A stretch of 64,000 bases of DNA, taken from the NCBI GenBank assembly GCA_002396335.1, contig DGXN01000013.1, positions 31,496-95,495 of the forward strand, given 5' to 3'. The notes beneath the pieces were generated by a model that saw only the letters and a program-made list of their open reading frames with translations, had not been told where the DNA came from and searched no databases. Shown piece after piece: positions 17,970 to 25,064 of this stretch (positions are counted from its first letter, which is position 1; each line of letters starts with the position of its first letter). The translations under genes were made by a program, and so were the position numbers. This DNA is from Bacteroidales bacterium UBA4231. GTDB lineage: Bacteria > Bacteroidota > Bacteroidia > Bacteroidales > UBA932.

Positions 17970-18945
17970 TCAGATCAAGGTCTTTAAGGATTACTTGGCC
18001 CGGCGCCTGCAACAGGACGAAGCGGACCTTTCCGCCCGCCGCCTTCTTGTCCTTCGCAACGGCCTCGACGAGAGTGTCGGCCGGATAAGGACTGTCCACA
18101 GGCAGGCCGATGCGGATAAAATCAGCCCTCAGAGCATCTGCAAGGCCTTTCTCCGCCACGCCCAGGCGTTCCGACAGCTGTGCCGCCAGGATCATGCCCA
18201 TGGCGACGGCTTCTCCGTGGGCGACATCGTCCCCGCGCAGATGGGCTTCGTGCTCGATGGCATGGCCGAAGGTGTGGCCCAGGTTCAGTTTGGCCCGCAC
18301 GCCGTGCTCCTCCGGGTCTTCCGCCACGATCCGGGCCTTGATTTGAGCCGCCTGCAAGATGAGCGGCTGCAAATTGTCATGCTGAGCGGAAGCGAAGCAT
18401 CTCACGGCCTTTTCATAGGCCGCCCCGTCGGCAAGGAGGAAGGTCTTGACCAGTTCCGCCATGCCGCAGCGCCATTCGCGGGCAGGGAGTGTCCGAAGAA
18501 AAGAGGCTTCCAGGACGGTGAATTCCGGCATCCTGAAGGCGCCCAGCATGTTTTTATAGCCGTCCAGGTTCACGCCGGTCTTCCCGCCGATGGCAGCGTC
18601 CACCTGTCCCAGCAGCGTCGTGGGCACATTGGCATAGCGGACGCCCCGTTTGTAGATAGCGGCCGTGAAGCCCACGAGGTCGGTGGTGATACCGCCGCCG
18701 ATTCCCACGACCAGCGCCTTGCGGGAGGCGTCGGCCTTCAGGAGCCAGCGTTCCAGGGCAAGCACGGAGTCCAGGGTTTTCCCCTGCTCCGAGGTTTCGA
18801 TTTCGAGGGACGCCTTCACCGGGAGGGCGGGAATCAGCTCCTGCGCCACCCAGGCGGCATTCCGGTCATACACGACGAACAGCTCCGGCTCCGCTTTCAG
18901 GCGGGTCAGGGCGTCGGAGAGGGAGACAAGGGCGGGGGCGCTCAT
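17944..18945 (-). CDS. aroB: 3-dehydroquinate synthase carrying a repeat-derived peptide
   Basis: Makes 3-dehydroquinate from DAHP with NAD and a divalent metal. 333 residues. Shows GIGGGITTDLVGFTAA for NAD binding (about 81-96), the PTTLLGQVDAAIGGKTGVN block, the metal-binding NLGHTFGHAIEHE and HGEAVAMGM. At residues 182-191 it reads RCFASAQHDN, which is how a very common dispersed DNA repeat of Bacteroidetes and other phyla translates; it sits in a surface helix region before the metal-binding part. The frame is intact, so the enzyme is probably active. ATGA overlap with the upstream esterase stop fixes the start. Confidence 0.94.
   Translation of the reverse strand: MSAPALVSLSDALTRLKAEPELFVVYDRNAAWVAQELIPALPVKASLEIETSEQGKTLDSVLALERWLLKADASRKALVVGIGGGITTDLVGFTAAIYKRGVRYANVPTTLLGQVDAAIGGKTGVNLDGYKNMLGAFRMPEFTVLEASFLRTLPAREWRCGMAELVKTFLLADGAAYEKAVRCFASAQHDNLQPLILQAAQIKARIVAEDPEEHGVRAKLNLGHTFGHAIEHEAHLRGDDVAHGEAVAMGMILAAQLSERLGVAEKGLADALRADFIRIGLPVDSPYPADTLVEAVAKDKKAAGGKVRFVLLQAPGQVILKDLDLNDLHIDTK
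18374..18404. repeat. Dispersed REP-like repeat embedded in aroB
   Basis: The plus strand reads TGTCATGCTGAGCG followed by GAAGCGAAGCATCTC, an imperfect palindrome (ATGCT...AGCAT) belonging to the widespread TCATGCTGAGCGAAGCGAAGCAT family of intergenic repeats. Here it is inside a gene and translated. Only this copy was recognised in the window. The family link rests on recall of the motif, not on a search. Confidence 0.7.
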
Positions 18946-20174
18946 TGCAGGTATTTTTCCAGGAACGCGGCACGTTCACGGTCCCACAGGGGCTCCTGCC
19001 ACATGGCATGACCGCAGGTAGGGACGCAGAGGAAGCGCTTGTCGGCCGTTCCCAGGTTGTTGTAAATTGCAAAATTGGTGTGCGGCGGGCAGGTCGGATC
19101 CTGCAGGCCGAAGCTCATGTACACCGGGCATTTCACCTTCGGGGCGAAGTTCTTGAGGTCGAAGTAGCGCAGCATGCCGAAAAGGTCTTCCCGGGAGATG
19201 GCCTTGGCGTCGGCCTCTTCGAAGACTTCGTGGACGGGCCACCAGACAATCCGGGCATAGTCCGGATAGTCGCCCAGGAAGGGCACGGACGGAGCGATAG
19301 CCTTGATGCGGCCATCCACGGCGGCCGACAGGAACGTAAAGGCACCGCCCTGGCTCTCGCCCCAGGCTACGATGCGCTCAGTATCGGCTTTTTCCAGGGA
19401 AGCGACAAAGTCCACGGCCCGTTTCACGTCGCAGAAAGCACCTCTGTAGTAGAAAGTTTCCTTCGACTCGATTCCCCGGTCGATCCAACGGTCCTGTCCG
19501 GCCTTGAAGATGCCCTGGTCGCGGACGCTCACCAGGAACTGGATCTGCTCCGGAGAGGCCGACGGGTCCATATAATACGGTTCCGCGCCATAGCCCATGT
19601 ACATGATCTGAACCGGGTATTTTCCGGGAGCGTTGGGGATGCAGAGGATACCGCCGGAGACGGCCCCGCCCCACGAGGCGTAGGACACTTCATAGGTGGT
19701 CCTGAGGTCGTTGGAATGTTCCGGAATCATCTTGTACTGAGGCTCCAGGGGCACTTGCGCCAGTTCTGCGAAGGTGGCCTCCCAGAAGGCGTCAAAGTCT
19801 TTCGGAGCGTCCGGTTCACTCACCACGGCGTCGGGCCGGACGCCGATGTTCCAGCGAAGGCTGTCCCGCAGGCGCAGCTGATAAAAACCGGGATCCAGCA
19901 TGCCCAAGGGCACATTCAGGGTGCTGTCGGCCGCGATTTGGGCGATGACGTTCAACACCGTGTCCTGCTTCGGCTCCATGAGGGACAGATCCGTCACCAG
20001 CACCAGCGTAGCCTCGCCGGGCGCTGCATCCACATGGGTATGGAGGGTATAGGGGCCTTTCTCGAGGAAAAGCCAGCCCAGATCCGGCTCACAGCGGCCG
20101 GTAAGGATTTCCTGACGGGGCGCGCACGCGAAAGCCACGAGAGCCGCTATCCCCAGATAGAGAATTCGTTTCAT
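18942..20174 (-). CDS. CE7-family acetyl esterase (acetylxylan esterase / cephalosporin-C deacetylase type)
   Basis: 410-residue lipoprotein (signal ending FACAP) that probably removes acetyl groups from sugars outside the cytoplasm. After a beta-rich N-terminal region of about 120 residues it has the CE7 core: YASWGGAVSGGILCIP, then the nucleophile motif GESQGG with Ser274, Asp359 in GLQDPTCPP and His389 in CGHAMW. The catalytic triad is complete. It is the first gene of a coupled set, esterase-aroB-aroDA-aroC, an odd partner for chorismate synthesis. Its -7 box TATCTTTG ends 6 bases before the ATG, suggesting a leaderless transcript for the whole operon. Confidence 0.88.
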   Translation of the reverse strand: MKRILYLGIAALVAFACAPRQEILTGRCEPDLGWLFLEKGPYTLHTHVDAAPGEATLVLVTDLSLMEPKQDTVLNVIAQIAADSTLNVPLGMLDPGFYQLRLRDSLRWNIGVRPDAVVSEPDAPKDFDAFWEATFAELAQVPLEPQYKMIPEHSNDLRTTYEVSYASWGGAVSGGILCIPNAPGKYPVQIMYMGYGAEPYYMDPSASPEQIQFLVSVRDQGIFKAGQDRWIDRGIESKETFYYRGAFCDVKRAVDFVASLEKADTERIVAWGESQGGAFTFLSAAVDGRIKAIAPSVPFLGDYPDYARIVWWPVHEVFEEADAKAISREDLFGMLRYFDLKNFAPKVKCPVYMSFGLQDPTCPPHTNFAIYNNLGTADKRFLCVPTCGHAMWQEPLWDRERAAFLEKYLQ

Positions 20175-20180
20175 AGATTA

Positions 20181-20188
20181 CAAAGATA
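20181..20188 (-). promoter_or_regulatory. -7 box of the esterase-aro operon
   Basis: Perfect TATCTTTG on the minus strand, 6 bases before the esterase ATG. No convincing -33 box. It lies back to back with the tRNA-Leu promoter on the other strand. Confidence 0.6.
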
Positions 20189-20197
20189 ACGGAAAAA

Positions 20198-20229
20198 TTT
20201 GGCAGTTCCCTTTATTTGCCGTATTTTTG
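20198..20229 (+). promoter_or_regulatory. tRNA-Leu promoter, full consensus
   Basis: TTTG at 20198-20201, a 20-base spacer, then TATTTTTG at 20222-20229, 11 bases before the tRNA 5' end. Both boxes match the Bacteroidetes consensus exactly. Confidence 0.8.
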
Positions 20230-20240
20230 CAATCCTACCG

Positions 20241-20325
20241 GCCCGGATGGCGGAATTGGTAGACGCGCTGGACTCAAAATCCAGTGTCCCTTAAAGACGT
20301 ACGGGTTCGATTCCCGTTCTGGGCA
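20241..20325 (+). tRNA. tRNA-Leu (anticodon CAA)
   Basis: 85 bases fold as a class II tRNA. The acceptor arm GCCCGGA pairs with TCTGGGC with one G-T pair. The anticodon stem CTGGA/TCCAG encloses the loop CTCAAAA, giving anticodon CAA. There is a long variable arm and a T arm ACGGG/CCCGT with loop TTCGATT. The discriminator base is A, and CCA is not encoded. It reads UUG codons. Confidence 0.95.
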
Positions 20326-20329
20326 CGAG

Positions 20330-20370
20330 AACCGGAATCTCCAGAAGAATTTGGAGGTTCCGGTTTTTTG
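20330..20370 (+). terminator. Rho-independent terminator after tRNA-Leu
   Basis: A 13-base stem, AACCGGAATCTCC with GGAGGTTCCGGTT (one G-T pair), and a 10-base loop are followed by a run of T. It begins 5 bases after the tRNA. Confidence 0.9.
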
Positions 20371-20459
20371 TCTTGTAAACGCTTGGTTTCCTGGAAGATG
20401 TGGTCAGAATCAGTGTTGACAATAAGGGTTCGATAAAAATTTATCACAAGGGCATAGGG

Positions 20460-21665
20460 CTACAGAAGGCCCTTTTCCTTTAGGATTGACACAAGTTCGG
20501 CCGAATTTGAGGCCTGGAACTTTTCAAGCAGCCTCTTCCTGTACCACTTGATGGTGGCAAGGGAGAGGCAAACTTTATCGGCAATCTGCTGGCTGGTAAG
20601 GCCCGCCGCAAGGAGTGGGACTATCTCCATCTCCCTATCTGTAAGTTCCTGATCCAGAGGTTTTTCCTCCAGAGCCTCCTCAATGACAATATCGGCCCCG
20701 GCCTTTTCAAGGGATAGCTTCCGGTTGCGGCGGAGGATGAGTCCCAGCGCAAGGATAAGGCCGATTATTATTGCGCCTCCAAGGGCCACCAGCCTCCAGG
20801 TTTTCTTCTGACGCTGAAGGATCTTGTTGGTAAGGCCCAGCGTCTCAATCCTTGCGACAAACTCCTGGTCCTGGTGGAGTGAGTAGTAGGAATCGGCCTC
20901 CTCAATATATTTCATGGCCTTTCCTATCTTTCCCTTTGCCAGATAATAGCTCCCCAGCCCTTTGTAGGCCGATGAAATCTGCAGCGAGTCCCCGCTTGCC
21001 TGCGCGTACTCAAGGGAGGTCTCGTAGCAGGGGAGGGCCTTTTCCAACTCTCCTTCCTCGAACCAGGTTTCTCCCATGTTGTACCAGAGGATGGCGTTAG
21101 ACTCGTTCCAACCGTATTTGGTGAAGATTTCCCCGGCCTTTTTGTAGTACTCCATGGCCTTTGGGATGGAGTCCATCAGGTTGTAGGTGTTGCCGATGGC
21201 GCCGTAAAGGAGGCTCCGGGTGTCGTCAATGTCCATCTCGGGGTATGGCTTGTCCATTGTGAACGAAGTTTCCCCGCGCAGCATCCTCTCCGTAAGTTCC
21301 AGCGCTTGGTTATAGTAGAACAGAGAACTGTCATACTGGCCCCTGCCATAGTGGATGATGGCTATTCCGTTCAGGCCATCGGCCATCTTTACAAGCCAGT
21401 TCCAGCGGGTGGCAAGTTTGTAGCACTTCCGGGCAAAGAACATGGAGCGCTCCGCGTTGATGTTCCGGTAGCCCAGCATAAGGCTCCAGTAGGCGTAGAC
21501 GATTTCCTCTGACTGTTTTTCGGAGGCGTCCGCCCAGCGGTCTTCCGTCCAGGGGGCAACAACCCTTTCAAGGGAGTCCACGTTGTGGCCGCGGTGGTCA
21601 AAATAGGCGTTGGCCTTGCCGGCGGTAAGGCCGATTACGGCAAGCAGTATGAGAAGTCTTTTCAT
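20460..21665 (-). CDS. TPR-LuxR membrane-anchored transcriptional regulator
   Basis: 401 residues. A signal peptide (AGKANA) and a periplasmic TPR region (about 45-270, with repeats such as AMEYYKKAGEIFTKYG and ALPCYETSLEYAQASG) precede one membrane helix at 290-312 and a cytoplasmic LuxR-type HTH at 340-395 (LTDREMEIVPLLAAGLTSQQIA...LSLATIKWYRKRLLEKF). It has no kinase or receiver domain. The HTH recognition helix is nearly the same as that of the small LuxR protein divergently encoded 85 bases away, so the two may bind related sites. Likely regulator of the neighbouring lipoprotein locus. The -7 box ends 5 bases before the ATG. Confidence 0.88.
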   Translation of the reverse strand: MKRLLILLAVIGLTAGKANAYFDHRGHNVDSLERVVAPWTEDRWADASEKQSEEIVYAYWSLMLGYRNINAERSMFFARKCYKLATRWNWLVKMADGLNGIAIIHYGRGQYDSSLFYYNQALELTERMLRGETSFTMDKPYPEMDIDDTRSLLYGAIGNTYNLMDSIPKAMEYYKKAGEIFTKYGWNESNAILWYNMGETWFEEGELEKALPCYETSLEYAQASGDSLQISSAYKGLGSYYLAKGKIGKAMKYIEEADSYYSLHQDQEFVARIETLGLTNKILQRQKKTWRLVALGGAIIIGLILALGLILRRNRKLSLEKAGADIVIEEALEEKPLDQELTDREMEIVPLLAAGLTSQQIADKVCLSLATIKWYRKRLLEKFQASNSAELVSILKEKGLL

Positions 21666-21670
21666 TTAGG

Positions 21671-21678
21671 CAAAGATA
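21671..21678 (-). promoter_or_regulatory. -7 box TATCTTTG of the TPR-LuxR gene
   Basis: Perfect -7 consensus on the minus strand, 5 bases (CCTAA) before the ATG, again implying little or no leader. No -33 box at the proper distance. Confidence 0.6.
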
Positions 21679-21750
21679 GTAAAAGCGCAGCATAAATAGT
21701 CTAAAGTGGTCAAATTCTATGCTTTAGTATAGTATTTTCTATCCTTTGGG

Positions 21751-22014
21751 ATGGTGTTTTTCATTTTTTGGATGGCGAAATTTGTAGATGATATTTTGAG
21801 CTACTTTATGGAGAACAGGGCAATACGTCTCACCGCCAAGGAACAGCGCATCCTGCAGATGATAGCAAACGGTCACACCAGCCCGCAGATAGCGGAGGAA
21901 ATGTGCCTGAGCCTTCCCACAATCAAATGGTATCGCAAGAAAATCCGCGCCAAGTTTGATGCGGAAACAACCATCGAGACCATCCGTAAGGCCCTGGAGC
22001 AGGGCCTCATCTAG
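21751..22014 (+). CDS. Small LuxR-type helix-turn-helix protein
   Basis: 87 residues from the first ATG; the HTH itself begins at about residue 24 (IRLTAKEQRILQMIANGHTS) and runs to the end. An internal ATG at 21808 would give 68 residues that are nearly all HTH, and may be the true start since the first 19 residues are hydrophobic and unlike the rest. The SLPTIKWYRKKIRAKFDA segment closely matches the divergent TPR-LuxR regulator. It has no sensor or receiver domain, so it could compete with or partner the larger regulator. It is followed 32 bases later by a 44-codon gene. Function in detail unknown. Confidence 0.72.
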   Translation: MVFFIFWMAKFVDDILSYFMENRAIRLTAKEQRILQMIANGHTSPQIAEEMCLSLPTIKWYRKKIRAKFDAETTIETIRKALEQGLI

Positions 22015-22046
22015 CCTGGTAGTTATTAACCTAAAATACAGTACGT

Positions 22047-22181
22047 ATGAAAGAATTAGTCAAAGGCGAATACCTCGCGCCTGAAACCGAGGTTGTGAAT
22101 CTCACCCTTGGGAGCAGTGTCCTGCAGGTTCTCTCCCGGAGAATCGAGGATTCTAGTGAGAACCCCACCGTTGACTGGTAA
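22047..22181 (+). CDS. 44-residue peptide of the Bacteroidales short APExE-type family
   Basis: A short gene starting ATG AAA GAA and stopping at TAA. The product begins MKELVKGEYLAPETEVVNLT and ends NPTVDW. The YxAPExExVxL core followed by a small-residue and polar tail resembles short proteins often found directly before fimbrillin or lipoprotein genes in Bacteroidales, whose role is not known to me. The stop is 17 bases before the next ATG, and a strong Shine-Dalgarno sequence lies in the gap. It has no Cys and no signal peptide. It could be a regulatory or leader peptide, or a substrate for modification; neither can be decided from sequence. Confidence 0.6.
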   Translation: MKELVKGEYLAPETEVVNLTLGSSVLQVLSRRIEDSSENPTVDW

Positions 22182-22184
22182 AAA

Positions 22185-22190
22185 AGGAGG
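22185..22190 (+). promoter_or_regulatory. Strong Shine-Dalgarno sequence AGGAGG
   Basis: AGGAGG lies 8 bases before the ATG of the BspA-like lipoprotein gene. Bacteroidetes genes seldom carry such sites, and no equal one was noticed elsewhere in the window. Confidence 0.7.
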
Positions 22191-22198
22191 ACAGTATT

Positions 22199-24186
22199 AT
22201 GAAGAAAAGTTTATTGATGATACTTGCCGCTGCCGCTGTATTTGCCGGTTGCCAGAAAGAGGTCAAAGCCCCGGAAAATGTTCAGCTCGCAGCCCCCAAA
22301 GTGATTTATGCCGATATTGACTCCGATGAAACAAAGGCCGGCATGGACCGTTACTATGACGACGGTACCAGCAGTTACAAATACCGTCACCACTGGGAGA
22401 ACGGTGATGTAATCTATGTCTACGAAGGCACGAACGTCACGACTTATACGTGCACGAACGCTGCGGCCGGCGAATTCACGGAAACGTCGACATCGACTAT
22501 TCCGAACGGCAGGAGTTTTACAAACTGCCGGGCCGTTTATTCTACCGTGGGGCCTGTCTCTGTCACGGCGAACGACAAAGTCAGCATACTGAATACCGAT
22601 GCTTATGGAGGATATGTTTCTAGCTCCGACACGCCTGGATACGGCAATTTCATGGTGGCATCCACGGACGACGGCATTCATTTCCGTTTCGTCAGCCAGG
22701 TGGGATGGGTAAAACTCCAGCTCAAAGGCACAAAGACGGTAAAGAGCATATCAATGAGCAAGTATGGTTCAGGAGAAGAGTATGAGGGGCGGTATGAGTA
22801 CGATTTCTCTACGGACACTTACAGTTTCGATGAAAGCCAGGGCGAGTCTTTGACCCTTACCTTAGATTCCCCCATCGCGCTCGATCCCGACACTCCCACG
22901 GACTTCTATTTTGCTTTTCCAGCCATGTCCTATGCCGGGATGAGTTTCGAGTTCGCCTTTGATGGGGGCGGATACGATTATCTCTCAACAGCTAAAACCG
23001 TCGTGGTTAACCGCAACACCGTAACTCCGTTGGCCGTGAAGGAAGTCGGTTTCAGATCCACGCTCTGCAGTGGTGTGAACTTCAATGTGACCTTGAAATC
23101 TCTGGCAGCAGGTACAACTGTGAGCGCCGGAGATGCGGACAATCTGATCAAGGGTATCGTCTTCTCTCTTGGAGAGACATCCCCTGCTGCTACTTCCGTC
23201 AATCTGGCCGACAGCGGAAAGCCCATCTATGCGACATTCGATGCCGGAAGCGGCCTGATCACGCTGCATACGGCGGCGGATATAGTGACGCTGAATTCGG
23301 AATGCGCCGAGATGTTCAGGCAAATGACTGCCCTTGAAAGCGCCGCTATGCTCTCTCAGGTCGCCCGATCAAAAGTCGGCGTAATCAGCATGTTCAGGGG
23401 ATGCGCAAGCCTGGAGTCCATCGATTTGAGCAAACTGGATGTCTCCGAAGCGATATCATTCAGCAACATGTTCAACGGATGCAGCGCGCTTACTGGCCTT
23501 GACCTGTCCACCCTGAACACATCTTCGGCTACTACCTTCACCTATATGTTCGGTGGTTGCGCTGCCCTTACATCCTTGGATCTCAGGGATTCGACACGAA
23601 GAAGGTCACGGATTTCAGTTACATGTTCAACGATTGCACCTCCCTCGCCAGTATCGATTTCGGCACATCCTTTTTCAAGAACAATCTGATCCGGACTTTG
23701 GACGGCATGTTCGCGAATTGCTCAAGCCTGGGTTCTGTCAACCTGACGAAAAACGCATCAGCCTCTTTTGAGACTAATACTCCTTATAGCACGATGGACA
23801 TTATCTGCTTCGGTTGTACTTCCCTGACCAGTTTTACCCTTCCCCTCCCGGGCCGTGTGAAGAGTTTCATACAGGCATTTATGAACTGTACCAAGCTCGA
23901 GGTCATCGATATGGACGCCTTGCAAGATTACAATAACCCTAATTACAATCAGATGTTCAGAGAATGCAGGAAGTTGAACACACTCAAAGTCAGTCATTGG
24001 AATTGTCCTACCCTAAGCAGTGGTACGACAACAGAATTTAACAGGAACATGTTCCTGGGAACGTGTGCAGAGTCCACCGGCCTGGACATCTATATCAGTT
24101 CGTCGCAGTTTACCTGGCTGGGATATTACTTCAATGCAACGATGAAAGCCTCCGGCTTCGTTACCCGTCACAACCCCAACCTCTAG
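22199..24186 (+). pseudogene. Fimbrillin-like/BspA (DUF285) surface lipoprotein, frameshifted
   Basis: A surface lipoprotein read in two frames. From the ATG at 22199 a lipoprotein signal (FAGCQKE) leads to a fimbrillin-like beta region up to about residue 285, then DUF285/BspA-type repeats of the form MFxGCxxLxxLDLSxL. The frame breaks near 23588, after ALTSLDL, and would end at 23689. The repeats continue in the next frame (GFDTKKVTDFSYMFNDCTSLASIDFG) to the stop at 24186. Restoring one base, giving SGF at the junction, would make one protein of about 662 residues. It may be a real inactivation, a phase-variable state or a one-base assembly error. Likely role when intact: adhesion or host contact. 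Base composition is less GC-rich than in the neighbours. Confidence 0.8.
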
Positions 24187-24212
24187 CGCACCCCATTGCA
24201 AATAATGCATTT

Positions 24213-24246
24213 AAGGGCCGGCTCAACTTGTGAGTCGGCCCTTTTC
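24213..24246 (+). terminator. Terminator between the BspA-like gene and nagB
   Basis: AAGGGCCGGCTCA and TGAGTCGGCCCTT form a 13-base stem with one G-T pair and a 5-base loop, followed by TTCTTAT on the plus strand. The genes converge here, so it may serve both. Confidence 0.85.
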
Positions 24247-24267
24247 TTATCTGTCCGAGCGGTGGAA

Positions 24268-25062
24268 CTACCGGTTTTCGGCAGCCTCGACGGCTTTGAA
24301 ATAGCGGTAGCTGGAGACTTTCACCTCGCTGATGGAGTTCTCGTCGCAGACGATGGTGCCGGCGGGGTGGTTCTGCAGGCCGCTGAGGGTGCAGTAGTGG
24401 GACATCGGCCCTTCGATGGCGTCTTTCAGGGCGCGGGCTTTCTTGGAGCCGAAGGCCAGGATCACCACTTCACGGGCCGACAGGACCGTAGCCACACCCA
24501 CGGTCAGCGCCTGGGCGGGAACGGCTTCGGGGTCGCCGTCAAAGAAGCGGGCGTTCACCTCGCGGGTGTCCTGGGTGAGGGTCACCACGCGGGTGCGGGA
24601 CTGTAGGGAGGAGAAGGGCTCGTTGAAGGCGATATGGCCGTCTTCGCCCACGCCGCCCAGGAACAGGTCGAATCCGCCGGCGTCCACGATGGCTTTTTCG
24701 TAGGCGGCACATTCGGCCTCCACGTCGGCCGCGTTGCCGTCGAGGATGTGGATGTTCTCGGGTTTTTCGTCGATGTGGTCAAACAGGTAGCGGTGCATGA
24801 AGCTGTGATAGCTCTCAGGATGCTCCACGGGCAGGCCCACATATTCGTCCATATTGAAGGAAATCACATTTTTGAAGGACACTTCCCCGGCCTTGACCAT
24901 ACGGATGAGTTCGGCATAGGTCTCGATGGGGGTGGAACCGGTGCACAGGCCGATCACGAAGGGCTCGCTGGTGCGGGCGGCCTTCTCGTTGATCTTGGCG
25001 GCGATATAATGGGCGGCCCACAGGGAGCCTTCCTTGGCGTTGTTTCGGATAATGACTTTCAT
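24268..25062 (-). CDS. nagB: Glucosamine-6-phosphate deaminase
   Basis: Converts glucosamine-6-phosphate to fructose-6-phosphate and ammonia, feeding amino sugars into glycolysis. 264 residues, normal for the family. All catalytic positions match E. coli NagB numbering: Asp72 in NMDEY, and Asp141, His143 and Glu148 in GEDGHIAFNEP. The phosphate-binding CTGSTP loop is at 40-45. It follows the NagB-PIG-L fusion gene by 2 bases and is the last gene of a three-gene operon that starts with a phosphodiesterase. Confidence 0.97.
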   Translation of the reverse strand: MKVIIRNNAKEGSLWAAHYIAAKINEKAARTSEPFVIGLCTGSTPIETYAELIRMVKAGEVSFKNVISFNMDEYVGLPVEHPESYHSFMHRYLFDHIDEKPENIHILDGNAADVEAECAAYEKAIVDAGGFDLFLGGVGEDGHIAFNEPFSSLQSRTRVVTLTQDTREVNARFFDGDPEAVPAQALTVGVATVLSAREVVILAFGSKKARALKDAIEGPMSHYCTLSGLQNHPAGTIVCDENSISEVKVSSYRYFKAVEAAENR

Positions 25063-25064
25063 GA

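Noticed and set aside
23580-23600. Programmed ribosomal frameshift in the BspA-like gene
   Set aside because: There is no slippery heptamer or downstream hairpin at the break; a simple one-base loss explains it.
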